A stretch of DNA of 64,000 nt from positions 86,115-150,114 of the forward strand of contig JABJJO010000084.1 of assembly GCA_018660825.1 (NCBI GenBank). The letters are read 5' to 3'. Positions 1 through 8,499 of the stretch are shown in pieces (position 1 is the first letter of the stretch; each line of letters opens with the position of its first letter). Source of the DNA: Planctomycetaceae bacterium (GTDB lineage Bacteria > Planctomycetota > Planctomycetia > Pirellulales > Pirellulaceae). A model generated the notes under the pieces. It worked only from the letters and a program-made list of their open reading frames with translations, was not told the origin of the DNA and searched no databases. The position numbers were made by a program, and so were the translations under genes.

Positions 1-58
1 CGAACCCGTAACCCCCGCATTACGAATGCGGTGCTCTGCCAATTGAAGCTACGCTGGC
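1..58 (-). tRNA. tRNA-Thr (anticodon CGT), 3' part cut by window edge
   Basis: Read on the minus strand from 58, the sequence has a 7-nt 5' acceptor strand GCCAGCG, a D-arm GCTT...GAGC, an anticodon stem CCGCA/TGCGG around loop TTCGTAA (anticodon CGT, codon ACG) and the beginning of a T-arm reading GGGTTCG. The 3' half of the T-arm and acceptor stem lies outside the window. GCC at the 5' end is usual for tRNA-Thr. A promoter-like sequence lies just upstream. Confidence 0.9.
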
Positions 59-87
59 AACATCCCATTTATGCAGGGGAAACCACC

Positions 88-116
88 ACTTTAGAATACC
101 AGTTTAAACTCGTCAA
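88..116 (-). promoter_or_regulatory. sigma70-type promoter for tRNA-Thr
   Basis: On the minus strand a -35 TTGACG (111-116) is separated by exactly 17 nt from a -10 TAAAGT (88-93). Transcription would start near 81, about 23 nt before the tRNA 5' end at 58. Matches are 5/6 and 4/6 to consensus. Found by eye only. Confidence 0.6.
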
Positions 117-286
117 CGGTGTTAAAACGCACACAATAAAATAAACATATAAAGAATTATGCCTTTGGTGAGTTCCGCAGGACAAATTGATCTACCACAC
201 CAATTCGCCAACGAGTTTTTGCTCCGCGCAATTGAGCCGTTGGAGGGCACCTGTAGTGCTCGAACCATTGCCGCACATAAAAAGAA

Positions 287-380
287 CGAGGTTTGGGCAC
301 CGACTAACAACAATGTCAGTCAACTGGATGAGCCAGGGGCAACTAAAACTCAAACCAGCAAATTAAGCGCCCAAACCTCG
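287..380. repeat. Perfect 12-bp inverted repeat with 70-nt spacer
   Basis: CGAGGTTTGGGC at 287-298 is the exact reverse complement of GCCCAAACCTCG at 369-380. The 70-nt spacer is A-rich. There is no T-run after the second arm, so it does not look like an intrinsic terminator on either strand. It could close a long stem of an RNA or mark a binding site. No function is known to me. Confidence 0.6.
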
Positions 381-440
381 CGTGTTTGAACAATCTCACG
401 GCTAACCCGACCTAAAACAATCAAACCGAGTTAATGCAAG

Positions 441-471
441 ATCTCTTGTCAGCAACAAGCTAACGAGAGAT
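441..471. repeat. Small imperfect hairpin
   Basis: ATCTCT (441-446) pairs with AGAGAT (466-471), and the overlapping CTTGT/ACAAG around CAGCA forms an alternative inner stem. There is no T-tract. It lies in the same non-coding stretch as the larger inverted repeat and may belong to the same structure. Confidence 0.35.
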
Positions 472-780
472 ATCTAAATGCACGTCCTGTGCCAAAAAAA
501 ACAACTTGCTATAAAAACTTCGAAATCGAACAATCATCAACGCCCGCAAACCGACCAATACCACTAAATCCGGTGTTTTTAGGTGCATTTATTCCTCGTA
601 AACGATCCCTGCTGCTATTTTCTGTTGATCCCGTTACTACACCATGCACGCAAAACAGTCGCCTGCAAATGTGTGGTATAAACAGACATGTGTTCATATT
701 CACCACACCCACTTTCATACACTTAGTTCCGTTAGGCTCTCCTTGGATTAGTAGCGGTAAAACCAATTTATTAACTTCAA

Positions 781-1737
781 ATGATGACTCACACAGCACA
801 ATCAATTGACCCGGCAGCTCGATTCGTATTGATTTCGCTCAACCCCCAAGCAGGACACGGTCCTAGCGGTGAATTGGCTAAAAAGCTCGCTGCCATATTA
901 GAGGATCGTGGTTTCCAAGCTGTCGTTGAAACCGACATCGATCAGATTCAGCTTATCGCCGAGCAAAAACAAGCTTGTGGCGAACTACGAACCGTTATCA
1001 GCGTCGGCGGCGACGGAACACTATCCCTGTTACTAAATACCCTAACCGAAGAAACTAACATCTGTATCTTTCCTCAAGGCACAGAAAATGTGCTTGCTAA
1101 ATATCTCGGAATAAAAGCGGATCCCGAGTTCGTCGCTGATCTGATTGAGCAAGGGCAAGTTATTCCGATGGATGCGGGGCAAGTCACAAATGATGCGGGC
1201 GAGCAGTTTCTGTTTGCTTTGATGGTCGGATGTGGTTTTGATGGTGATATAGCCGAACGTTTAGCGAATCGTCGAAAAGGCCACATCACCAAATTTTCAT
1301 ATTTCATTCCAGTCCTGACCGCCATCTGGAAGTACCGGTATCCTAAAATGTTTGTGCAAGACCTTGCTAATAAACACAATTCATTTGACGCTCGTTTTCT
1401 ATTCATCATGAACATCCGCCAATATGCACTAAAGCTGATGATTGCACCCCAAGCCGATCCCACCGACGGCCGACTTGACGCCTGTGGATTTATCAAACCA
1501 GGACTATTGCACGGGCTAAAATATTTCTGGCAACTCTGGTGGTCCACTCATCCGCGCAGCAAACAATACATAACGCGACAGGCAAAATCATTCAGAATTC
1601 ATGCGGACACTCAAGATCGAGTTGTTGTCCAAATTGACGGTGACCCTTGCACATCGTTGCCCATCACTGTGACAACAATACCTAACCGCCTGCGACTGCT
1701 CGTTCCGCAAACATTTCTGGATGACCAAGAACCGTAA
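781..1737 (+). CDS. Diacylglycerol kinase family lipid kinase (YegS/BmrU-like)
   Basis: A soluble lipid or sphingoid-base kinase of the DAGK catalytic family, which moves the ATP gamma-phosphate to a lipid hydroxyl. Family motifs sit at their usual places: NPQAG at residues 21-25, GGDGT at 76-80 (nucleotide binding) and PQGTEN at 98-103. The C-terminal half ends in the beta-rich region with a DGD motif and a VVVQ...RLRLLVP tail typical of YegS/DgkB proteins. Length of 318 residues is normal. Two ATG codons in tandem (781, 784) can both start it. It converges on the lipoprotein gene with only 9 bp between. The true lipid substrate cannot be read from sequence. Confidence 0.9.
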   Translation: MMTHTAQSIDPAARFVLISLNPQAGHGPSGELAKKLAAILEDRGFQAVVETDIDQIQLIAEQKQACGELRTVISVGGDGTLSLLLNTLTEETNICIFPQGTENVLAKYLGIKADPEFVADLIEQGQVIPMDAGQVTNDAGEQFLFALMVGCGFDGDIAERLANRRKGHITKFSYFIPVLTAIWKYRYPKMFVQDLANKHNSFDARFLFIMNIRQYALKLMIAPQADPTDGRLDACGFIKPGLLHGLKYFWQLWWSTHPRSKQYITRQAKSFRIHADTQDRVVVQIDGDPCTSLPITVTTIPNRLRLLVPQTFLDDQEP

Positions 1738-1746
1738 ACAGTTGGC

Positions 1747-3618
1747 TTATTCTCGCAACAATTTTGATAACTGCTGGTCGCCGGTCTGTTGTTCTGACTC
1801 AGAATTTTGTAGTAATTCAGCAGCCGCTGCTTGCTGATCCAAAGCCACATAACAGCGAGCAAGATTATATAGTGCTAAATCTTGAAAGGCCGACCGAGTC
1901 AACGAGATGTCCTCCGTGACGCCGTGTGTCAGAGAATTTCCTGAGAGAATATCTTGGATATTAACCGTTGGCTGACCAACGGGAACATTCTTATTTGCCG
2001 CAGCGTTGACTGCTGGGGTAGCTTCTTTGCCCTCAGCATTTGCTGCACCTTCATTAGTATTTATTATCGTTCTACGTTCGAACCACTCGATTGCATCCTG
2101 ATAATGTCCCTGTTCCATATGAATCATGGCAATACAAAAACTCGCGTAATCCTTGGCTCGCACAAATGTATGTTGTTTATTGACCAATATTTGACGCCAC
2201 AATAAATTTGGTGTGCCACTAGGTTTCAGCAACCCGAGTGATTGCTGAACACCTTCGTTTTCAACCAACCCTTCAATCAACTTCGTCGGGATACGTGATG
2301 CCATCATCAACGTCTTGGCACCGTTTTCACCTTTGACTCCCAAATTCGCTTCATCATCATCAAAAATACCTCGTAATAATTTAAAACGACCTTCTAATAA
2401 TTGGGGAACTTCGTGAAACAACGAGTGATCTCGCGTTGAATTAACAAATTCCAATGCGGACGCATCCTGAGCAACAAGTTTCGCATGCAACGCAGCTTCA
2501 AATAAATACCCTTCATAAATGGGTAGCCAAATTTTGGACCGATTGATTTGATGCTCTGTCCTCAACCGCAAAGAAATAATGCTCGGCGCCACGGTTAAAA
2601 CCATTTGACGCTCACCAGTAAGATATTTTTCCAAAATCGCCATTCGATGCGACACGGCAACAACATCCGCTTCAATCAATCCCACCAATCCATCAAAAGT
2701 TTCTTGGGGTTGCTGTTGATGAGCAACTGGAAATAGTGTCCGTCCGAAATCAACATCCGCTTTGAGTTGATTAAGCGTCACGATTTCAGTCCGGGCTGCA
2801 TTGAATACCGGCAGCCCTTTTTTAAAATCAAACAAGTAAAGTTCCTTGCCAATAATTGCTGCCGTCAACCATGGTTGATTAGTCTTGCCAAACTCAGCGG
2901 GCAATCCTAACAACACGACATCGATGCCTTGTTGCCGAGCGAGTAACACAAAAATCCGTGCACGCTGCCACCAATCACCAACACCAAGCGAAAGGACATC
3001 GCGGTTAGTGCGACTATAACCAGGTCCCGGCAAGCCAAGTTGGGAGACTGTCTTAACTGGTCCCTCTGTGTTGGCAGGAATCGTTGGATAGTCCAGCAAA
3101 GGTGCTAGCTGTATATTACGCACCGTCCAGTCAAACAACTTGAGTACCTTGGTCAATTCTTCACTAGCAACTTCATCAGCAAGGGCTGGTTTATAGGATT
3201 CCCACAACATCCGGTGCGGTAAATCATCCGCTACAACCCATTGGGCAATTGCATGCAACCAACTCGTTTCATGCAAATAATTAATGTCCAATGGGATGAA
3301 TAGTTTACCACCAATCGCTTGTACTAACCCAGTGTTAGCGAGTGCAGTTGGGACCGTGTTAATTAACGAGGGAGTAACCCATTGCGGATCATCGTCATGC
3401 AACTTGGACCATAGATTAAAATTAAAGATACTAGTGGTAGTCGCTTGATTAAAATCAGAAACATCCAATTCATCAATCACCTGTAACGCTTGTTGCAAGT
3501 GATCAGAATTGGTTTCTCGGGGCCGAATTTCCGCGACGGTCACTTGAGTCCGATCACGGCAACCGGTGAGTATCACGAGGCTGGCAAATATCAAAAAAAG
3601 GGTTTTATTAACGGTCAT
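1747..3618 (-). CDS. Large lipoprotein with degenerate transglutaminase-like region
   Basis: A 623-residue envelope protein. It starts with a lipoprotein signal whose lipobox LTGC places the lipidated Cys at residue 20. Around residues 150-270, phrases such as FDWTVRNIQL, RIFVLLARQQGIDVVLLG and LYLFD..KGLPVF resemble the transglutaminase-like core (helix carrying the Cys, GIPAR-like strand, terminal Asp). The catalytic Cys position carries no Cys, so enzyme activity is unlikely. The C-terminus, with YNLARCYVALDQQ.AAAELLQ, resembles a tetratricopeptide helix pair. It lies 36 bp downstream of kdsA on the same strand and may be co-transcribed. Function unknown; the domain assignment is inference. 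Confidence 0.75.
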   Translation of the reverse strand: MTVNKTLFLIFASLVILTGCRDRTQVTVAEIRPRETNSDHLQQALQVIDELDVSDFNQATTTSIFNFNLWSKLHDDDPQWVTPSLINTVPTALANTGLVQAIGGKLFIPLDINYLHETSWLHAIAQWVVADDLPHRMLWESYKPALADEVASEELTKVLKLFDWTVRNIQLAPLLDYPTIPANTEGPVKTVSQLGLPGPGYSRTNRDVLSLGVGDWWQRARIFVLLARQQGIDVVLLGLPAEFGKTNQPWLTAAIIGKELYLFDFKKGLPVFNAARTEIVTLNQLKADVDFGRTLFPVAHQQQPQETFDGLVGLIEADVVAVSHRMAILEKYLTGERQMVLTVAPSIISLRLRTEHQINRSKIWLPIYEGYLFEAALHAKLVAQDASALEFVNSTRDHSLFHEVPQLLEGRFKLLRGIFDDDEANLGVKGENGAKTLMMASRIPTKLIEGLVENEGVQQSLGLLKPSGTPNLLWRQILVNKQHTFVRAKDYASFCIAMIHMEQGHYQDAIEWFERRTIINTNEGAANAEGKEATPAVNAAANKNVPVGQPTVNIQDILSGNSLTHGVTEDISLTRSAFQDLALYNLARCYVALDQQAAAAELLQNSESEQQTGDQQLSKLLRE

Positions 3619-3654
3619 CGAATTTCCATATCGAAAGTATTGGTGTCAGCACCT

Positions 3655-4491
3655 TTATAAAGTATCGACACAAGCACGAATCTTGGTGAGTCGTTGCAGC
3701 AGAGTTTTCATTTCATTTAGCGGGATCATGTTAGGGCCGTCGCTCGGTGATTGGGCTGGGTCCGGGTGTGTTTCAATAAACAGGCCATCCACTCCCATTG
3801 CTACGGCGGCACGGGCAAGTGGTTCAACCATTTCTCGCTGGCCACCCGTGGTTTCTCCTTGCCCTCCTGGTTGCTGTACACTGTGCGTCGCGTCAAAGAT
3901 AACGGGCACTCCAAATTGTTGCATTTGTGGCAAACTTCGCATATCGTTGACTAATTGTCCATAACCAAAGAATGTACCACGTTCACACAACAACACGTCA
4001 TTACAGCCACTTTGTGTCAGCTTGATGATCACGTTTGACATATCGCTAGGTGATAAAAACTGTCCTTTTTTGACGTTTACTGGTAATCCGGTTTGCGCAG
4101 CGGCAATCAGCAGATCGGTTTGTCGAGCGAGAAAAGCAGGGATCTGCAATATTGCACAAACATCGGCTACTGCGGCTGCTTGACCTGCTTCGTGAATATC
4201 CGTTGTGACAGGCAAGCCGGTTTCTTGAGAAATTCGCTCTAAAATATCCAAGCCGGCATCTAAACCAGGGCCGCGAAACGAATGAATGCTTGTGCGATTC
4301 GCTTTGTCAAAAGATGCCTTAAACACTAACTGCACCGGCAGGTCGGCCATGATATTTTGCAACGTATCGGCGATCCGTCGAGTAGCATCCGCCGTTTCCA
4401 TTACACAGGGACCCGCAATTAGCAGTAACGACTGATCCGTACCACATTGCAAATCAGCGATCGCAACTGGGTTGTTCGTGAGATTTTCCAT
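3655..4491 (-). CDS. kdsA: 3-deoxy-8-phosphooctulonate synthase (KDO-8-P synthase)
   Basis: Condenses arabinose-5-phosphate with phosphoenolpyruvate to KDO-8-phosphate, the first committed step to the KDO of lipopolysaccharide. The 278-residue TIM barrel has IAGPC (Cys29), KASFDKANR, the FLARQTDL and [10 protein letters not shown] segments, [13 protein letters not shown], and [11 protein letters not shown]. Cys29 in the GPC motif corresponds to the metal-binding Cys of the metal-dependent class (Aquifex type); the metal-independent E. coli enzyme has Asn there. Its presence supports an outer membrane with KDO-containing lipopolysaccharide. The ATG at 4491 gives the family's normal start. Confidence 0.97.
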   Translation of the reverse strand: MENLTNNPVAIADLQCGTDQSLLLIAGPCVMETADATRRIADTLQNIMADLPVQLVFKASFDKANRTSIHSFRGPGLDAGLDILERISQETGLPVTTDIHEAGQAAAVADVCAILQIPAFLARQTDLLIAAAQTGLPVNVKKGQFLSPSDMSNVIIKLTQSGCNDVLLCERGTFFGYGQLVNDMRSLPQMQQFGVPVIFDATHSVQQPGGQGETTGGQREMVEPLARAAVAMGVDGLFIETHPDPAQSPSDGPNMIPLNEMKTLLQRLTKIRACVDTL

Positions 4492-4654
4492 GAGACCTTT
4501 TAGGCAGACAACATTTGTTTCGACTCGAGCAGATTATGCCAACACCTATCAAATAACTCCAGTGCTATCCACAAAATAACTATCCATGGGCTGTTAGTTT
4601 TTGCAGTTCTTGCCAATTTACACGAAGGTAACAATTGCCAGCCAATCCCGCATC

Positions 4655-6166
4655 CTAAATCCCCAATTGTTCTTTGCACAATCGTTGAATGTCGTTAATC
4701 AGTGGTTTAGTTTGTCCGTCGCCGGCATAAAGTCCCGCGCGTCGATCAGGTGTATCACTTAGTTGATTCCAGAGAATTGCTTGAGTCGCTGTTTGACTGG
4801 CAAGTACCATCAATAAATTAGCGACTTCATTCGAGCCTAAGTCGGCACCGAGGCCATCGACAGTATCATCCAAATCACCTCGATCACTCAGATCATGTTC
4901 AACTCCGCCCGGCAATATCGGTTTATTCTCCGTCGAAACACTTAAGACCAATGGAAGTTGCAATTGAGACCAACGATTCATCAAGGTATTGATTGCTAAA
5001 CAGTCATGCAACCCGCATTCATGTGGTCCGTCGCCAAAATTCAATTCCAAACCAATGCCATTTAATCCGATATCGCCTCGTACTAGAGCTTCCGCAAATT
5101 GCAGTGGTGACAGATCGGTTCGACGATCCGCGGCATATCCACCCCATGGCATGTCAAAACTCATCACAATTGGTGTTTTATTATCAATGCGTCGAATGGT
5201 CTCTACAACATCCACAGCAATGCGTACGACTTGTTCTTCAGAAAACCTCAAACCCGTCGTCGAATTTAGTCCGGCCGCACAATGCCACACATGAACCCGA
5301 CCTTTATAGCGTTGAGTAATCTCACTCACGTAATTCACAAGATAGTTTTGAAATGCCGTGAAATCATTTTCCCATAGATACATCCATTCTGGAATCGATT
5401 CGTCCGTCAAACGCACCAGTGGTCCCGCGATGATTTTTTTATCGTGTTGCAAAGCCCAATGCAGTGGGCTATCGATTTCATCAAAATTGAATTTATCCGT
5501 GTCCGGTGACAGCGTGCGCCAATTAAACGGAATCGTTACCGTATTGAAGGTTTCATCAATTTGTTGCTGTGACTGTTCGGATTCTGGCACAGTCGACATC
5601 TCAATGCCTATCAAAGGTTTTATCCCGCCCGCTTGATAACGAACTTCAACAGCATGCCCCGCATCCTCCAATAACACAAGTTCAATCAACTCCAGTGCAG
5701 TTTCTATAGAATCCGCAGCATGGCCTTGACTACTTTCGCGATCGTCGGTCGGCAATACAGCGTTCATGAAAGACTGCTGCGATTGATCCAACAGAGATTG
5801 GTAAGCAACAGATAGCTCGAAATGCTGATCGCGGTTAGCCAAATAATTCCTCAAGCGATTTAGTGTTCCGCGCGCCAACTCGACTTCGAGATGATATGCC
5901 GTTTCTTGTTCCCTCAAATTGCTTGTCGAAAGAATGACCTCAACACCGTCCACTCGTAACCATGGGGCGAATAATTTTCCTGATTCGTGAGTGGAACGAT
6001 CGATGATCAGCATCTTTTCAGAAATACGCAATTCGCGTTCCCAAGCAATGCCTTCCATGCCCACCATATAGCAACGCCGCAAACGCTGTTGCTCGACGTC
6101 GGTCACATAAGATGTATGAAAGCGAATCTGGCCCATTTGACCAATACCACGTTTGAGGAAAAACAT
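4655..6166 (-). CDS. GH10-like TIM-barrel protein lacking the usual catalytic glutamates
   Basis: About 503 residues. An N-terminal part of roughly 180 residues is beta-rich and resembles a carbohydrate-binding module. From about residue 200 onward the pattern follows GH10 endoxylanases: NTVTIPFNWR, FNFDEIDSPLHWALQHDKKIIAGPLVRLTDESIPEW, then a VSEITQRYKGRVHVW strand. Where GH10 enzymes carry the acid/base NE this protein has HCAAG, and the nucleophile strand reads LVLSVSTEN instead of ITELD. It is therefore probably a binding protein or an altered hydrolase. No clear signal peptide is visible. The start at 6166 (ATG behind GAGAGAGG) is chosen over an upstream TTG at 6196; ATG 6136 is also possible. 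Confidence 0.65.
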   Translation of the reverse strand: MFFLKRGIGQMGQIRFHTSYVTDVEQQRLRRCYMVGMEGIAWERELRISEKMLIIDRSTHESGKLFAPWLRVDGVEVILSTSNLREQETAYHLEVELARGTLNRLRNYLANRDQHFELSVAYQSLLDQSQQSFMNAVLPTDDRESSQGHAADSIETALELIELVLLEDAGHAVEVRYQAGGIKPLIGIEMSTVPESEQSQQQIDETFNTVTIPFNWRTLSPDTDKFNFDEIDSPLHWALQHDKKIIAGPLVRLTDESIPEWMYLWENDFTAFQNYLVNYVSEITQRYKGRVHVWHCAAGLNSTTGLRFSEEQVVRIAVDVVETIRRIDNKTPIVMSFDMPWGGYAADRRTDLSPLQFAEALVRGDIGLNGIGLELNFGDGPHECGLHDCLAINTLMNRWSQLQLPLVLSVSTENKPILPGGVEHDLSDRGDLDDTVDGLGADLGSNEVANLLMVLASQTATQAILWNQLSDTPDRRAGLYAGDGQTKPLINDIQRLCKEQLGI

Positions 6167-6355
6167 TCCTCTCTCACGCCATTGAACTCCCAGCAATCGT
6201 CGTTAGCGTTAACAATTACCTAGGTGATCTTTAATCATGGCGCAAAGAGGACTAAAAGTGGTGATTTTACCATTGAAAAGGCAAACCCGCAATTCATACA
6301 AACGCACTCGAGGTGCAAAGCAGTAACCAAAAAAGTCTCTGCTGCGCGATTTTAA

Positions 6356-7351
6356 CTATTGCGTAGGTAAGTGATACAACCAGAAGTTGCGAAATCTTAC
6401 AGGATCTCTGTGATTCTGCAACAATATCGGCATGGCTTGTGGACCTTCCGGTTTTCCCGCTCCAGTTTTAGATGTCAATTCATAGTTACTGTGAATCGCA
6501 ACGCCGTTGTGGTAAATCGTAATTCGAGCGTTTTCCGTTTTTTCACCCACATCTGAAAATCGAGCAGCTCGAAAGTAAATATCATAGGTTTGCCAAACTA
6601 ATGGGGGCAATGCCATGTTCACCTGAGGAGGGCGCTGACGGTAAATACCGCCACATTCATTGTGAACTCCCGCTAAGCCAAACGAATCCAGCACTTGAAC
6701 TTCGTACCGCTGTTGAATATAAACTCCCGAATTACCTCTAGCTTGCCCAAGCGAATTTGGCATAAACGGAGTGCGGAATTCCAAATGCAAACGAAAATCA
6801 GTGACGACTGGTCGCGTCAACACACCTTCCATCAACAAGCCTTCGTCCGTAATACGGGCATCAAGCAATTGCTCGGTCGCTTCTCCAGCAAACAAAACAA
6901 CGGCCTCTTTCGGAGCCGGCATTCCCATGGTCACGCTCTGTCGAACAACGCGTTTGAGTCGCCCCCATGATTTACTGTGGGAGTGTGTCGGCGTAACACT
7001 TGCAACCCCCGCCTCGATCAAAACCGTGAATACATCATCACTAAGTGTCAATTGTTCCCCAGACCGATCCCCGCTTAGCTCAAACTGCGTTTCTCCGTCC
7101 CAGCCAGCTCCAGCCAATCCGCCAGCTAGCAGATTCCCGCGAAACTTGCCGTTGCCTAAAGCAATAACTTGCAAACCAGCCTTTGATTTAACCGGCCTCC
7201 CCCCAAATCGCACGACGCCCTGATATTCGCCCTGAAACGAATAATCCGCGCCGGCCTGTTCAATGTCCGTAAAAGCAACTCGCTCTTGACCCCCAGCAAT
7301 GGCAGCCAACAGATAAACAACTAGGGAACAAGTAACAGGAATAGCACGCAT
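6356..7351 (-). CDS. Secreted DUF1080 (3-keto-disaccharide hydrolase-like) protein
   Basis: 331 residues with a Sec signal peptide (hydrophobic run SLVVYLLAAIAGG ending near residue 21). The C-terminal half (about 180-330) is a DUF1080 jelly-roll domain, recognised by NSGVYIQQRYEVQVLDS, the ECGGIY turn, PPLVWQTYDIYFRAARF and NGVAIH. DUF1080 proteins are abundant in planctomycetes and some hydrolyse 3-keto-glycosides. The N-terminal half (about 25-170) is a separate beta-rich region I do not recognise. It is exported to the periplasm or outside. It stands in a minus-strand run next to the GH10-like gene, which fits a carbohydrate theme. Confidence 0.85.
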   Translation of the reverse strand: MRAIPVTCSLVVYLLAAIAGGQERVAFTDIEQAGADYSFQGEYQGVVRFGGRPVKSKAGLQVIALGNGKFRGNLLAGGLAGAGWDGETQFELSGDRSGEQLTLSDDVFTVLIEAGVASVTPTHSHSKSWGRLKRVVRQSVTMGMPAPKEAVVLFAGEATEQLLDARITDEGLLMEGVLTRPVVTDFRLHLEFRTPFMPNSLGQARGNSGVYIQQRYEVQVLDSFGLAGVHNECGGIYRQRPPQVNMALPPLVWQTYDIYFRAARFSDVGEKTENARITIYHNGVAIHSNYELTSKTGAGKPEGPQAMPILLQNHRDPVRFRNFWLYHLPTQ

Positions 7352-7491
7352 CGTTTTCTCGCTTGAATTACATGTGAGGTATTAAACCGTTCAGCTTAAT
7401 TACCAAGCGAGCCACAGGCAACAATTAAAACTCACTACTTGCACAATTGTAGTTCGAGTTTACTGCGCCATCGCCGCAGGAAGATGGTGGA

Positions 7492-8379
7492 CTATTTCCA
7501 AGGAAATTCGCGCCCTGAAATAACTTCGTATGCCTCGATATATTTTGCCCGGGTGTTCATAACGATATCATCTGGCAAAGATGGCGGAGGACTGTTTTTA
7601 TCCCAATCCGTTGTTTCCAGCCAATCACGAACAAATTGCTTATCAAAGGACCGCGGAGATTCGCCGACACGATAGGTTTCAGCCGGCCAGAACCGTGAAC
7701 TATCGGGGGTCAACACTTCGTCGATCAGAATCAATTCTCCTTCAAACCAGCCCCATTCAAATTTTGTGTCCGCAATAATAACGCCTCGCTCACGGGCATA
7801 CTCAGCGCCTTGCTGATAAATCGCCATGCTGCGATCACACAATTCCGTGGCGGTATCCTCTCCTACAATATCAACCATCGTCTCGAAAGAGATATTGATG
7901 TCGTGGCCCGATTCTTCTTTTGTAGCCGGAGTAAAAATAGGAGTTTCTAACTGAGATGCTTGCTGCAAGCCCGGTGGTAATTCAATTCCACATACTGTGC
8001 CGGACTCTTGATATTCCTTCCAACCCGAGCCAACTAAATAACCGCGAACAACACATTCAATCGGTACGACGTCACATTTTTTGACGACCATACTGCGACC
8101 TGTTAAAGATTCAACATCCGTATCGTCCGGTAAGCCGATGGTCGTTAAATCCATCGTTAACAGATGATTCGCAATGCCAAGCTTCTCAAACCAGAATTCA
8201 CTAATCGTTGTCAACACGCGACCTTTGTCCGGAATCCCCGATGGTAATACCCAGTCGAAAGCACTAATGCGATCTGTACTAATCATTAGCAAAGAATCGC
8301 CAAGATCATACATATCGCGGACTTTTCCGCGGCGTGGTGTCATTCCAGTGATATTAGTTTCCAAAACAGGGTCGCTCAT
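7492..8379 (-). CDS. purC: Phosphoribosylaminoimidazole-succinocarboxamide synthase
   Basis: SAICAR synthetase of purine biosynthesis: joins CAIR and aspartate using ATP. The 295-residue protein shows [48 protein letters not shown], and [11 protein letters not shown], all hallmark segments. The longest open frame begins at a TTG (8382), but the next codon is ATG (8379) with AAGGAA nine bases upstream, so 8379 is used. It is a single-domain enzyme, not fused to other pur genes, and no other pur gene is in the window. Confidence 0.97.
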   Translation of the reverse strand: MSDPVLETNITGMTPRRGKVRDMYDLGDSLLMISTDRISAFDWVLPSGIPDKGRVLTTISEFWFEKLGIANHLLTMDLTTIGLPDDTDVESLTGRSMVVKKCDVVPIECVVRGYLVGSGWKEYQESGTVCGIELPPGLQQASQLETPIFTPATKEESGHDINISFETMVDIVGEDTATELCDRSMAIYQQGAEYARERGVIIADTKFEWGWFEGELILIDEVLTPDSSRFWPAETYRVGESPRSFDKQFVRDWLETTDWDKNSPPPSLPDDIVMNTRAKYIEAYEVISGREFPWK

Positions 8380-8499
8380 CAAGTTGGTTCCTTTTCGGTT
8401 TCGTAGTTTCTAGTGATCTTTAGGTTCTATGATTGCCTGCCTTGCGGGGCAAGTATACCAAAGCACGATTCAATTCAACAGTAGGCACAACACGTGCCA

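Larger units (their letters stand above)
117..780. other. Non-coding stretch between tRNA-Thr and lipid kinase
   Basis: About 660 bases without a convincing gene. Open frames on both strands (63 to 106 codons) overlap each other, have no family resemblance and no ribosome-binding site, and one runs into the downstream kinase. The stretch does hold a perfect 12-bp inverted repeat (287-298 / 369-380), a small GC hairpin around 246-261 and a hairpin at 441-471. It was checked for tmRNA, RNase P RNA, SRP RNA and tRNA signatures and none was seen. It may hold an unrecognised structured RNA. Confidence 0.5.

Noticed and set aside
122..389. Overlapping open frames on both strands (63 and 76 codons)
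   Set aside because: They overlap on opposite strands, have no ribosome-binding site and no recognisable motif; the region looks structural or non-coding.
117..480. Possible tmRNA, RNase P RNA or SRP RNA
   Set aside because: The tmRNA tRNA-like ends and tag, the RNase P GAGGAAAGTCC core and the SRP GGAAGCAGC loop were looked for and are absent.
489..809. Open frames of 98-106 codons on both strands before the lipid kinase
   Set aside because: They overlap each other, one runs into the kinase gene, and composition shows no protein-like pattern.
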